Shown here piece by piece: positions 20,801 to 34,062 of a DNA stretch of 64,000 nucleotides (within the stretch, counting starts at the first letter, position 1; every line of letters starts with the position of its first letter). The notes below the pieces were generated by a model. It did not search any database and was not told the DNA's origin. It saw nothing but the letters and a program-made list of their open reading frames with translations. Source of the stretch: Lineus longissimus (Eukaryota; Nemertea; Pilidiophora; Heteronemertea; Lineidae); NCBI RefSeq assembly GCF_910592395.1, contig NC_088318.1, positions 432,001 through 496,000 on the forward strand, read 5' to 3'. The translations under genes and the position numbers were made by a program.

Positions 20801-23800
20801 ATGACGGCAGAGCATGGGAATTCCATCAATGAGACCTTAAATGTTCTTTATTTTTTAAACTACCAAGAACGAGGTTGATAGGAATTTACAATGACACAAG
20901 TACAAAGTTTCACGGTTTTCCACGACAAACTGCAGCTGAGATCACCGAGACGGACACAAAACCAATATATTTTGTGTTAAAAAGCAAAAAGGGAACATGA
21001 TTATTCCAGTGTGATGTCCGAGGACTACATTTCACAAGCAAGTACCGTAGGGGAGGACTTGAAGCCACTATTAGGACGGCTCTTGGCAATGTGATAGGGA
21101 AAACAATTTCATCCGTAAATCAGTTTCTACCCAAGGTACGCGGGCCTCGGGGAAGTGATCCGCAGGCGCAATCCGATTAAATCATCGTCGTAAAACTGCC
21201 TCGGGCCAAGAGAGTGCTGATGTCACCAGGAGTTTTGCGTAACATCTGTGAATCCCCAGGCACCCCAACCATAAGGCAATCGACAGTGATGAATGTATTT
21301 CCTCGTTCAAGTAATGGATTTGCCAGCCACTTAAGACTTGCTTCCTTATTCAAATTGACCTCGGCTAGTGTGATTGGGAGATGTTTAGCGAAGGAAATAT
21401 GTTTGACCAAAAAGTTAGTAATGGCCTTGCACTTCCCGTCTTTTTGTCACAGTTCATATCAAGGCTGACGCGAATAACATAAGCATGCGAGAGTTGCCAT
21501 GTGACAACGTTGGAGGTAATCTAAGCCATGTGTGGATGATCTTCTGCAAAAGAAGGGATCCTTTATGTCGTGTTAAGTAAACTATTCTAACAGATCTTAG
21601 CAGGAACACGAGTCAATTCTTACATTCAAGATCCCGTCACTTAAGTATCCTTCCCCTTTAAAGATGCTATTCCCCTATAGGCATGTCCTGACTCTTGATG
21701 GAGTCGCTGCCAATTAACCTATCTGAATTGAATGTCATGTATATTGTAGCTTAAACCTGCATGAATGATAACAGTGTGGATTCATATCAAAATGTCATTG
21801 AATCTTGCCTCCACGTTATACCGAGTCTTGATATTAGTCCTATTCAGTTATTATAACACATCGGTTTATTTGGTGTATCACGCGATGAAATCTACAAAGC
21901 AATACAAAAAACCCAAATGTCACTTTCTTTCTTGAAATCAGGGAATCTGTCATTATTACCGCAGGTGAACTCGTGACGTCAGATCAGCGGATTATTTTCT
22001 GTTATTGCAAATTTTTCTAACACCTGCCAATTACTATGCGAAAGGAAAACGCGGAATATTAACTTCAATGTTAAATGTGGAGGCAACAAGTCGGAAAACT
22101 GTTCGCAATGCGCACCGTGAAGTCACTTTGATATGGAAATTATCCGAGGTGTTCGAAGCTGAAGAAAAATATGATACGCCCATCGATGCACAGATTGCTG
22201 GGCGATGAAATATAACCGAGTCGGTTTTTGTCGTAGCGCTCCAACTAACATCGGTAGGAGTCACATGAAGGAGTTTTATGCAGCAGCTGATTACTGCAAT
22301 GGAGAGTTCTTTCACGATGGAGTGCGATATGAAACCCCTCCAATTCACAATGCCACTAGAAATTGAATTAGGGGAATCTATTAGAGCGGCGTATCCCGAA
22401 GCTGTCGTGGATTTGGATGACATAATGATTGAATTGATTTCAAGGCTACTCGTTATACCAGTTCCGCAAAAAAGCATACGACAGTGCAAGTGTCGGATCA
22501 CTATCTGGTATGAATAATAACTAATGAAATATCCGAGGCTACTGCGCTTGTTCTCACAATATGCTGTACATTGACATTTTAGCACGGTTTTGGTGCAGTG
22601 AACCATTATGTTTGCAGTGTCGACGAAAGCTTCATTACTGAATCTGATTTCAGAACAGCGTCGATTTAGCACGGCTTTGCCTCACAGTGAGACCAAGTCT
22701 TGTGGCACAAAACAGGTTGTCTGTAGCATCTGGTAAAAGTTTCAATTCTCAATATTCATCGATAAGCATAACACCAATTGCTGTAGAAAAAAGACACGAT
22801 TCCAGTCGCCTCTAAATACACCAATTCCCTCCATGAGCATGAGCACTACAATGGAGCTTCTCATAGTGCACCGTTCAACGCATTATACCACCCGGCAGCG
22901 CTTCCTTGAGAAAAGTGCAAAAAACGAAATCTGTAAACAAATCTTCTTGCAGCAGACTAAGTTTCGTACCGTTGGCTGCGTTAGTCAATCAAACAAACTT
23001 CTGGGATATTGAATGATAAAATGTGCAAATTGGATGAATGAAGAAGAGTTAGTTTGCACAGACCTTGTGTGCACTGAATCCTGTAATACCCTCTGGCATG
23101 AGTCCTTCGTTTATTCTGTTATACCATCACAGTCAGATTACTACAAGCCGGTAACTCGCATTGACGAGAAAACACACAATGCCCAATTGCCTCCCGGTTC
23201 ACTACGAAAAGGAACATTTGGAACCTACGAAAGGTATCAGACGAAACCTGAACTCTAACATTCCTCGACTCCTCTCTCATGAGCGCGATTATAGTGATCA
23301 CGTGTCTGTCAGAAAGTCAAGGATATGCAATGGCAAATCAAATAGACGATTTTTTGCTGAAGAAAATCAGTACAAGAGTAAAAAAAGTGCACACAAACAA
23401 CATTTTCAAAAACCCCAAACTCGCCAGCAAACCCTAAACAACTGCTCTACCGAATCACTAAAAGCTGATGCTATCTTTTCTCTTCCGCGACGCGCGGCAT
23501 CGTCAGTCATATTACGTGACGATCAAACGGTGGTTCCAGTTTACACGGCTAATGCACGTAGACAGTACTTTAATCTTTAAGTGTCGTTTTGATTTGAAGA
23601 TCGAACCAAGGACGTGAAGCTGTCTTATTGAATTAGCGATCTGCCACTTGCAAGGTAAGTACGCGATTGTCAACACGGCAGACCGTTTGATACCTGAGTG
23701 ATGATGCTTGGCTTTCTATATGTTTGATACGATTAAGATAAATCAAGGTTGAGTGAAATGTTATTAAGAACTAAAACAACACCAAATGATAAAGGACGCC

Positions 23801-23945
23801 GTGTGTCAGTTTTAAAAGTTCTAAGATGCAGTGCCAAATGATTTGATTATGCACTTTCAATTTCTGAAGAATTGGAGGTAAAACAATTACTGAGTTGAGA
23901 GCTTGGCATCCACTATAACATTATTAGCTCTACAATCAATGAATT
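17876..23945. other. Intergenic, nothing firmly recognised
   Basis: Many short frames, none family-like. A cysteine-rich stretch near 22030-22125 (VKCGGNKSENCSQC) ends at a possible GTGAAGT donor and could be a decayed exon of a secreted protein, but no acceptor or partner exon supports it. A 212-codon minus frame at 22034-22672 lies opposite this area and resembles nothing known. Confidence 0.5.
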
Positions 23946-24124
23946 GTGTAGTTTACAATGCAAAGAAGGAGAAAAACTTGAGAACCCAGTGGAAACCTAT
24001 GGTGTTCAAGAGAGTCGCTCTCTCTATCACATGAGCATAGTCGGACCGACCGGGAATCGAACTTGGAACCTCGGTGGTGACAGGTGCTGACGTCTCCACT
24101 GCACCACTACGGTGAGACTGTAGA
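23946..24124 (-). mobile_element. tRNA-derived SINE
   Basis: On the minus strand the head reads GTAGTGGTGCAGTGG (box A-like). About 40 bases on comes GGTTCCAAGTTCGATTCCC (box B-like, plus-strand 24052-24070). The body, containing GGTTTCCACTGGGTTCTC, then follows. This promoter-plus-body order is that of tRNA-derived SINEs. The body does not fold like a complete functional tRNA, so a tRNA gene is less likely. Confidence 0.65.
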
Positions 24125-24792
24125 GGATTATAGATAGGGATCATGTACCGGATTAAAGCAATCATTTCAACTCAGAGTCACGTTGGTGCTGTACTTCCGT
24201 TAGTCAAGTGATGTTACTGACGGATGTGGGACTAAATGCATTATGCATGAATCTGCGTGAAGCAGCACGACGAGAATATTCAATCGCTGAGCCTTTCTGA
24301 ACTTGAATGCCGCTGACAGGAGTGTCTTTATCAGAACCTAATATCTAATCGTCTCTATGCTCCAACCTCTCAGATGCAGCTGACAAACATCGACAGACGC
24401 CTTCAAATGATAAACCTGGGCAGAATTCCAAAACGCCAGTATAATGCTCGTTCTGTTCCTCAAACGACTTGATTAAGTTTTCTCATAACATCCCCGTTCT
24501 CCCAAGACACCCAAAAGTGTCGCTATCTCTTTGAGTACTTCGAAATTCTGGTCTTTTCCTTTGCGGCCAATAGTTTTTATTGCCAAGGTAACGGTTATTA
24601 TTTCATTATTTTAATCATTATTCCCCGCAATGACGCTTTTCGTGATTGTCTTCCAAACACGAAAAATGCGAAAAATTGCCAACATTTTTTCTCTGCTTCT
24701 AATCAGCAGTTCAGTGACCAAGACTTTCTATTTGCCAGGTCAACAACACCTAGCCTTATTATTTCATTAGCGTTTGAGCAACAACTTCCAGA
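24125..24792. other. Intergenic, nothing recognised
   Basis: Short AT-rich stretch between the SINE and the fossil reverse transcriptase. No feature can be supported. Confidence 0.5.
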
Positions 24793-25176
24793 TCAAGGCA
24801 ATCGAAGTGAAACGCTGTTCCTCAGCAAGTTTTTTTCTGACTCTCTCAAGCTTTGCTTTGCTATGGCAAATTGACTACTGTAATCTGACAACTCCCAATG
24901 GAAGAATGGGGTGGAAAATGAACCACTCCCAACGTCATCCTGAAAACGTTCTCCATTGCCCATTCTGACCATCACCCGATTCATCAAACGCTGAAAGTTA
25001 GTAGAGGTATTTTTTAGACCAATCGGCATTACTTTGTAACGACATAAACCTTTAGGAGTAGCAAAAGCGGAATATACCCTTGGTGTTTCAGAGAGCGGTA
25101 CTTGCCAATACCCTTTCAGCAGATCAAATGTGCTGACGTATCTGGATTTTCCAACTCTGTTAATGCAGTCAACAGC
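24793..25176 (-). pseudogene. Ty3/Gypsy reverse transcriptase fragment
   Basis: Minus-strand translation from 25176 gives DCINRVGKSRYVSTFDLLKG followed by YWQVPLS, SAFATPKGL and then VMPIGLKNTSTNFQRLMN. These are the consecutive palm-domain blocks of Ty3/Gypsy reverse transcriptases. The catalytic box, normally Y-x-D-D, appears as FQDDV near 24931-24945, and the sequence decays after it. A stop lies just upstream of the first block. No protease, RNase H, integrase or LTRs were seen nearby, so this is a truncated, inactive relic. It is a different lineage from the LTR element at 34-38 kb. Confidence 0.85.
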
Positions 25177-28100
25177 CTCTCAGATACATAATTTATTTCA
25201 ACCGAGCTAAGCAAGGTATTTACAGCACTTGCATCAGGACCATTTTCACCTTTAGCATATTGACATGGCAATATTTTAAACATTGACATATTTGAACCTG
25301 GGAAACACCTAAAGGAAATGGGACCAAATATTGCACTCTCCAAATATACTAGTGGCTCGGGCCCTCATCACGAGGTTCAGAGGAAGAAATCAATGCAACT
25401 CGTGGTCAGACATGAAGAGTTCCCTCTGGCACGTTCATTATCAATTAATTGCTATTGCCAGCAACTGTCATATCTGATTACAACATTAATCAGATGCCCA
25501 GTTACCAGTATCGGACAGTGAAGAGCAGAATATTAATGAACGGCATACCCTCAAGGCAAGTTATTACTTTGTTCTAGTTGTGACTGCTCCTCATGTTACA
25601 TTGGATTCTGTTGGTAAATAAATTATTGCTGATATTTATCTGTCCATAAGCCAACCGGAAAATGAGCAATAATGTCAGATTGACACGGATGGCGTTTCCG
25701 TTGACATCAAGTACCATTGATCATTTGAGGTGACTCAAATCCAAGTCAGTGCGTTGTCATTCCAAACTTGTATTGATTGCTCCCATATCATTCACTTTTA
25801 TAAGTTAATCACCTATGATCAGCTGACAACTCCCAAATTATCAAAACCTGGTCTTCAACATGTTCAAACAACTCGGCTTGGCCTGTCATTTTGCCCGAAA
25901 CCTCCCCTGCTGCCTTGTTTTAGGCCAACACTGCTGTGTATCCAGTTCAGTATCACTGCAGTGAATATTGATAACTCTTAACATATCTACATAATCATTC
26001 TTGAACCAAAGCGCCAATAGCTTTCTAATGTCGGAGATGACACAACATTTTTACTTATCAATGCTCGAAAGCCAGCAAGTGGGAAGACAAGATGGATTCA
26101 ACCAGTTTCTTAAAAAACGCGAAAATATTAATCTTAAATCGCCATATTCAAGATCCATCATTTCGTAAGATGATATTAGCGATTTAAATCTGACAGTGAA
26201 AACAATCCCAGGGAAGGGCAAAGCTATTAGGCCCCGTCACATAAAAACTCTTAGCTAAATGACTTCACATCATAGCTTTACAGAGAAGTCGAGCACCAAC
26301 CTGCTTGTGGCACAACAGTCGTGCGCTGTCTGAATATCCTGTAGAATATCCGTAACATTAATGTCATGGTTGGTATTAGAAAGTAACCTTCAATGTCATT
26401 ACGAACCTCACCGGTTTATAATATAATCAGTCTCGATAACATCGACTATAACACGACACTTCCGATGATGAAGGCCATGAGGAAATGATGTCTTATCGAT
26501 AAAGGCGCTCAGACCTCGAGGAATCTGAGCTATGGGGTACAATACATACATGTAATTTTGTTGTCACTTGAAGATCATCTTTCTAAGGATAATCAGCTAC
26601 CTTCTACTCATGTTCTCTTAAAGGCTACAGTTCAAGTTCATTAAACTTTCTTGTCGACCAGTTAAATGAAATAAAAACACTCCCGTATAAATTATGCACG
26701 CACATTTGCTTAAAGTTCGGTATTTCTCTATTGACATTTTTAGCTCATCGAAAGGCGTTTTTTTCTTTTTGATAACAAAACCTAGAATATGAATATTTCT
26801 TGACAATGATTGCGCTCTTTTTATATCAGAAGCTGATTACTCTCGGGAAATGCATGGAAGCATAAAGGCAACATGAGACAGGCATGAATTGACATTAGCA
26901 AAGAATGGGCTGCAGCGGATGTTTTCAACAAATAAACCAGAAATATGAATATCTTGACAATGAACGCTGCTTTTATGCTAGAGGAAGAATATGACCGGCA
27001 AGTGAAAGCAGACAAGCAGAATATTTTGATCAATTTTCCACAGTCATTGATACAGGCAACAGGAGAAGCTCATGTTGACATGTGTAGCTCAGTATTAAAG
27101 AGCTATTGATTACGTATGATACCAATTGCTATGGCAATTTGTTTTCTATAGAATCACAATATAGATGTGTTCGTCACGAAGATTGGTAATGACTATTATC
27201 GAAAATTCCATGACAATATTAGTCATCATTCTCTTAGAATGATAAGCACATATTAACAGTAATGACATCTGACGTTGGCAATAATGACATCTCATTCTTT
27301 TCTATCCGAAGAGAAAATAAGTATGGATTTGTGAGATACTGATGTAAGTGATACATTAAGATGCGTATTCAAGACAGTAACGTGAATGTAGGATTAAATC
27401 AGAGTTATTGATAGCTGAAAAAAATACGGAGATGTTACGGTGTTATCTGTCAATAGACCCACCGTAAATTTGTATGATGCCGACATAACAGAATGTTCTA
27501 CATCCTGGGCAAATTCATTGGGTTGGAGAGAAAAACAACTAGTCACGACGAAATATTTCTAACATTATAACTGTGTTCGCCCCCGACTTTCTTAATGCTC
27601 CATTTCCAGTGGAATAGCTTTTGGTACTGGGCATTGTTTCTAAAGTGTCATGTATCACGGTTCCAAATGTTTGAACCATTGCGCTGCCAGAAACAGCAAT
27701 TCAATTATTCAGACTCCCTCAAGCGATGGACACATATCACAAAACCCTGGATCGATGGTCACCCTTGTGTTCTCAAAATACAAGATGTTTTCTACGGTTC
27801 TTTTGGCAACATCTATAAATATCCCCAGCGACTTATTGTAATGTATCATTTGACGTCTATCCGGCATATTCCATTCAATGATTGACAGGTCTAAGCAATA
27901 CAGATTGATATTATCAATCCGGCTAAAGCATAAGGGCATATTCAATAAGAAGGGGACTAAGCAACCACTTTAGGTGAGAATGGAAGTGTCAATCAACCAA
28001 TATCGGTCGCTAAAGAGTAGTAAGAATCGATGCTATTAGTTTATCAAGCAGAATTGGGTGAGAAAGTACAGACTCCATCAGCTTTAAACTTCTTCACAGG

Positions 28101-31100
28101 CAATGGCACAGTTGGCATGATTAGTAACAGACCACAACTGCTCACATTCACAGAGAAAATGATGGAGCAGTAGCCTCTGGTTATGTTCCACGTTAAAAGC
28201 GGGTCAAAGTTACTCTCATTCGTACCCAAAATGACCACCAGATACTCGACATGGACTCGTGCACATCTTTGTTTAAGTATTTACTCAGAGATATAGGGAG
28301 GCAGACATTGCAGATCAAATCGGAACACCCCTGCACAAGGGCCGTTGGGCTTTCTTTGACAGCACATAAGAAAAGTCAGTTAATACCCTTTAAAATGCCA
28401 ATGAACGAAAAAGTCATTGCTTTTTTTCAGTGGGAAGGGCGGCACCCCAACTTGAATATTGTGTTCATCAGCCTGCATGTAATTGTCTATCACGGACAAC
28501 CTTGGAAGGAAGATTAATACATTCAGAGGCGCTTATTATTCTTTCAACGAGTCAATAGCAATTAAAAATCGATCTCTTGATATTATAGGATACACGATTT
28601 GTAATCTTGTATAATGTATCGGTGTTAGGATGTTAAAGATTCTCGGAGCCGTGATAGATCGATCAGATGTGCTTGTCTGCATCTTTGGAAGGCCGCTGTA
28701 CATTTGAATATCAAGTCCAGATGGACGGAAGATTGGTAAGTTCACACGCGCTGATTACACCTTCCAGCGAGTACATACCGATTGAAATCGATCGGAAGAT
28801 CTCACTGTTTATCCAGTTCGTGTAATTCTGACCTGAATTATGAATGAGTGCACAGGGTAAGTGATGGCGTGATGGTGGGTCAGGCTTCGTTTCATGATGA
28901 TAATGATGTTCTTTCCATGGCCAATACGCTTTGACCAAATACGGCGAGTCGGATATCTTCCATAAAATGCCGTTTGGAGGTATCTGATTGAAATGTCCGA
29001 TTCTATCTCCTGTAAACGGAGGCGTTAATTCCCTGTTTGTAGTTGAGTTACAGTCAACCAAAATGCGATCGAATGCAACCAAACTGCGGTCAACCAAACT
29101 GAATCATGTTATCTCGGGTTACTTGCGACCGGGCACCAATCATGTGATCAGTCCCAAGTGATGGAAAAGCAACAGATGGTATTATATTAGATTAAAAGGT
29201 TTCTAGCCTGAATGAACATCTGTGACGCTTCACCTATCAATCAAAATATTTCTTCTTCAAATTTTGTCGATACGCTATGGGAGGCTATGAGTGCCACCAA
29301 ATATGGATTTAAACAAAATAGTACACTCATGCTGACAAGAGCCTATAAAGTATGTAAACGGCTTCATTTTCCGGTGAACATGTGCAAAAACAGATTTAAG
29401 CAAAAACTAATGGCGCATCCTGATTGGTCATTAAAACAGATACTTAAACTGTTCTTAAGGCGAGTGTTCCTGATTCGATACCTCCGTTTTTGCATTATGT
29501 TGCATGACTAACGGCATCACGTGACAGGTCCATGAATAAATCATAATGCCGGGCAGCATCAATATTCATGGACCGATCATGGATTGGTGCATATTGTTGT
29601 TGTGTGTTGTTGTTGAGATGTACGCTCCCTGTCTTTGCTTTGGTTTCATAGGTTACTTTGGCTTTACATGTTACTTTGGTTCTTCAAGTGAAGAGGTAAG
29701 CAACATCCTTGGAGCTCCATGCTTCCTCCACCTGACCACGCACCGTAACCAAAACCAGTCTTCAATATCAGAGGCGGATCGAGTATGTAGCGATACCATG
29801 TTTTCATTAGCGACCTAATCAACGCAGCGTCACCTGATATGATCAGATTGTCCAGGCTGTTATTGCCGCAAAGAAAAACCGATTCTGACATCGGGTAGGA
29901 TTCAAGGTGACGATATTGTGGAAGGATGTTTGCAAGTCACATCACTTGTTGGAGTCAATCTTATCTTAATGAATCTGATCTACGTCTCGACGTGATGCAA
30001 TCATATTGTGATGAACTAAACTCCCATAAGAACTGCTCCTTTCGTAGACCAACGTCCTTCTCAGGGCAATATATTCTGACAAAGCCTCACAGAGTACGAT
30101 GATGGTCAATATGCTACGTCAGCAAAAATCCTGAACCATCAACCTTCTTCCATGAAGAACATCGTTCAGTGGGATAAATCACTGGATCAAACTTCAAAGA
30201 GTTGAAGATGATGTGGAAATGAACCATTGTGTAAGTTCACAGAATAGGTCCAAATACGATTGTTACATTTTCCTTGATCAATTTCAGTTTTGTATTGATT
30301 AATTCATTTATTTCTGACAATGATAGATTTTATGAAATGTTCATTGTCATCAGCAATGGCTTCTAGCCATTTTTAAAACATTGCATAAAGACAATATGTA
30401 GATGGTGATCCGGGCAGTTACAGTATTGAGGGACGAATCTGTGCCGATTTCAATTCATAATAGAAGTGTTGGTTCGTGGTGTTGCAAACTTCGGGAACAT
30501 TTCAATTTATCGCTTACTGAGGATCGTACGAGTATATCATTGTTGAAACCAATAGTTCCACCGCAGTCAGTTAGCGGCAAACGGAGAGGCCACACTGACC
30601 ATTGAGTCAACTGACAAACTAAGTGAAGTTACTAAAAACGGCAGCTATTGGAAAACATTTTGATTTTCTCGCCCTAGTCATAGTTTTGGCCGATTATTTA
30701 ACGAACGATCACTTGGAGGTGTATGAAATTACTCGATATCGAAAATTGTAAAGGTATGTCTTCGTAGCTGGCTCATAAAACTCTTCTATTCAGTTCACCT
30801 ATTGGATATATGCGTTACTTGACGCATAAACTGAGAATTGATGCGACGACACATCAGCTTTGATTTATACATACTACCAGATACTGAATTAACCAATACC
30901 GACATTTTTCGTTTGGAAATAATATGCTCAAACGGAACTTATCAGCTCTGGGTTGTATTAGAGTATAGCATTCAAGATGTTTTATAATACAAAAATTCAG
31001 TAACTTACTATTATTTCTATAACGCTACATATGACGAACTAACTAAGGTTTTTGCAAACTTACAGTTCTCCACACTTTTCAGATCAATTTCAGATAACTT

Positions 31101-31405
31101 TAGTTTGATTGCCTAAACCGTTCCTTTCCCTCCCACGCAAAGTACCAGTTTCAGAATTTCAGGATTCACAGTTCTCAACTGACAGTTACAAGAGCGTCAA
31201 ACGTGATATCAGAGAAATTGAGATTGACCAACTTGTGCGAGTTCTTGTATGCGGACAAGGAAAGTTTGCGGATGTTGCAGGTGGTTTCTGTCGCTTTTCT
31301 TACAAATGCATTAAGTATTCGCATTGGTCGGTTCATCGCCAAACAGTTCATCGACTGTTAACTTACTGGAGCAATGTGAAACACGTCATGTAATACAAGT
31401 ACAAT
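25177..31405. other. Intergenic, nothing firmly recognised
   Basis: Short frames only. One 12-bp hairpin (GGTCCATGAATA with its complement) lies at 29527-29574. A 128-codon minus frame at 28711-29097 and a 94-codon plus frame at 31109-31393 have no family resemblance. Upstream exons of the apple-domain gene, including a signal peptide, should lie here but were not located. Confidence 0.5.
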
Positions 31406-33327
31406 ATGCCGTACAGGAGATACCAACGGTTGATAAATGACAGAACATTCGCTGACCAAACAGCTAGTTTTGAACTGCGGTCGCGTTGTGAATGTGCTCT
31501 AGTTTGTTTCTTGCTTGTCAACTGCACGACTTTTAACGTCTATAAGAATGGTAGGACATTTAATTGTTATCAGAGTGAGAAAAAGGCAACGTGTATGGAG
31601 AAGGAGGAGGTTGAAATTAAAGCAGGATACGCTATGTTTGAAATCATGGTAAGATTTTATGAAGTCAAAATGATTTATCTGGCCATTGTCACTAATGATA
31701 TTACGCTCTGCTACGTTATTAGAGGCTACCTTTGTCACTGAGGTTTATATAAGCTGGAATATCTCTTATTACCAATCAATGTCACATTTGTAGTCGCTGT
31801 CTTCGACATCAAACTCAGTCTGTTTAACAAGCCAAGTCAATTGGGGGCACCCACGGGAGTAGTATATGGGCCAATTTGGGATGTTTTTGAACTATATTGA
31901 CCAGTGACCTAGTGACCAACTTTACAGAGGCGAGATACTCTTCGTTCAAGGTGAAGGCATTGTTAGGTTCAGTTCAATATCTTGCAATCGTGAACCTGGG
32001 CATTTTCTTAGAGCACTAAGCCTGTATTTTCATTCGCCCAATACGATCAAACGCTGGCACCATGTAGAAGCATTTGCTCTGTGGGTCGAAAAGTTCTCTT
32101 ATCCTCCTATTAGAAAATAATAATCTTCATATTATTTACTTCATCAGTGAACCACTTGATCACTGTTGAATGTCGATGATGGTATTTGTTTTTATATTTA
32201 CTGTCCAACCTTCTACTGGGCAGTTTAATTTTAGATTCTCACCATTTAGCGACATTGCGACTGAACTCAACACAGTATGGTATAAGTTATTCGTCACATT
32301 TTGAATAGTTTTCCAGGAAAAGACTGTAAAGAAATTCAAGCTTCGTGGCCGACTGTTGTTCAAACCGCCAGCCTCGGTCATGGTGACTGAATATCAATAC
32401 ATGCCATACTTGTATGACCAGGAATCGATGTCAATCGTATTCATTAATCAATTCAAACATGAGCTAGCTTTAGAGCTGAGATACATCCTTGTCTACCGAT
32501 TTGAGGTCGACATTTACCGACTCGCTCAGAACACATCAGTAGGTCTATATGTGACGAAGCATTATCGAATGTCTGCCATAAAGCTGATATTCCTAGAAAA
32601 TAAGGGAAGGAGAGGTCGTGAGTGGCGTGTTATTAAAACATTTGACGTAATGACTGGCAATCTGACACGTTTCGACCTTCCGCGGGACCATCCATGTTCG
32701 AGTCTAAGAAGAGGTCGAAAAATGCTGGACCCACAAATTACAAAGGCTCATATGTTGATCGGCTGTTTTGATAGTTATAAGAATGAACATATCAATACCT
32801 TATTTAACATAACATGGCGACCGGGACAAGGTATTGTTTCTTCTGGCTTCAGTTGGCATACGCCAAAACCGGCCATCTTCAGACAGCGCATTCAAGATGG
32901 CAGTGTTATCGGCTCGGAGCTTTTATCCAGGGGAATAAGAATTCATCATGTTCATTCAACGACGTCGCCGAGAACATTCCATGACCCACTTCATTCCAAC
33001 ATTTTTCTTCTCACTTATTATCAAAAGCCGTCATCGTTTTTGATTGGTTTTGTCTCCAAATATTGGATGCAACCAGTTACCATCAGGATTTTAAAAATTG
33101 CATGCGTACGAATCCCGGCGCATGCATGGTATAAGAAATATATATTTTGTGCAGACGTGAAAGTCATTATTAACTGCCATTATCAAATTAAAAAAGGTCG
33201 CCATCAATTAGTCGAAAGGCAAATCTTGATGCAAAATTCTGGCAACTTAGTTGAACCAGTACTGTTTATTCACAAAAGTACAAGGACCTTCAGATTTTCG
33301 AAACTATACGAAAATGTAATTTCGTAG
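31406..33327 (+). CDS. PAN/apple-domain extracellular protein, two 3' exons (5' partial)
   Basis: Exon A (31406 or slightly later, to 31648) ends EIM|GTAAGA. Exon B (32317-33327) follows acceptor TTTTCCAG. The junction is phase 0, giving IM|EKTVKKFK. Exon A has the PAN/apple cysteine pattern: C28, C30, C34, C40, C54, C63, with CTTFNVYKNGR in the middle, a fold used for protein or glycan binding outside cells. Exon B encodes 336 aa of a domain I do not recognise, with motifs LPRDHPC and ITWRPGQGIVSSG. No transmembrane segment is obvious. The 5' limit of exon A is uncertain because a stop codon lies just before the ATG and no strong acceptor is seen. A signal-peptide exon is missing. Exon B has a homologue at 37986-39047. 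Confidence 0.65.
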
Positions 33328-33770
33328 AACAAGCGTTAGAGAAATATCCGATCTCGGCCCTCAACAGAGGAAAGAGGATAGCGGGAGTTCGGCATTAAGG
33401 ACTCGAAATACTGTCATGCTTTGTCTGTAATGGTATGGCAGGTGGTCATTTAGTGATGAGCCCGGTGGTATCATATCGTGACCCCAAAACAACCAATGGA
33501 CATGAAACAGCTACAAGATATATCGATTCGGTGCAGTAGTTTTAGCTTGAAGTCCAACTTAATGAAGCAATTTCAGGACTAATTTTAAAATTGTTTCAAT
33601 TTTTCCGGATTTTAATTACCACAGATTTTGCTTCAGGAATTAGTCTATGGCGCTGATACTATGAGACCGAATCAAGATATCACGGTAGCGTTATCCACCA
33701 AAATGACGACCCCCACACAGAAATTCAAACTTCTTACCATTTCATCCAACATTACCGGTGGAGGGTATAG
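33328..33770. other. Flank between terminal exon 1 and LTR element
   Basis: No open frame of note and no apple-domain exon for the second copy. No AATAAA signal is obvious within the first 300 bases after the stop. Confidence 0.5.
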
Positions 33771-33986
33771 CGCCAGTTAGGGTAGAACACAACGACAAAG
33801 CAACACCGATATCCAATCCAACGCAACTTTAATGTGAGACAAAATAAGCACACGACCAACCAGTCGTAGGGCTGAACTTAGAGTGGCCTAACATACATAC
33901 ATGTACATGCATACACAAATAGTATTAGGGCAATTACAACAATACATAAAAGGGTGTTATTAACAACAATACCACAATTACTGGCG
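33771..33986 (-). repeat. 3' LTR, 216 bp
   Basis: Identical to 37551-37766. In element orientation it begins CGCCAGTAATTG and ends CTAACTGGCG, with 7-bp inverted ends (CGCCAGT/ACTGGCG) and not the usual TG...CA. A CACATTAAAGTTG stretch is a possible poly(A) signal region. Confidence 0.95.
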
Positions 33987-33989
33987 CAA

Positions 33990-34003
33990 CCTCTTTTTCT
34001 TTT
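33990..34003 (-). other. Polypurine tract
   Basis: The minus strand reads AAAAGAAAAAGAGG three bases before the 3' LTR, the expected place and composition for the plus-strand primer. Confidence 0.75.
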
Positions 34004-34062
34004 AGAAAGATGATAGTGAGAGTCCAATATATTCACGAATGATCATGAGAATGAGGTTTGAA

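Noticed and set aside
22034-22672. 212-codon minus frame
   Set aside because: Low-complexity serine/threonine mix, no domain, no splice or promoter support; probably chance.
23161-23580. 139-codon plus frame
   Set aside because: No recognisable motif and poor codon character; not enough to call a gene.
28711-29097. 128-codon minus frame
   Set aside because: No family resemblance, no splice or promoter evidence.
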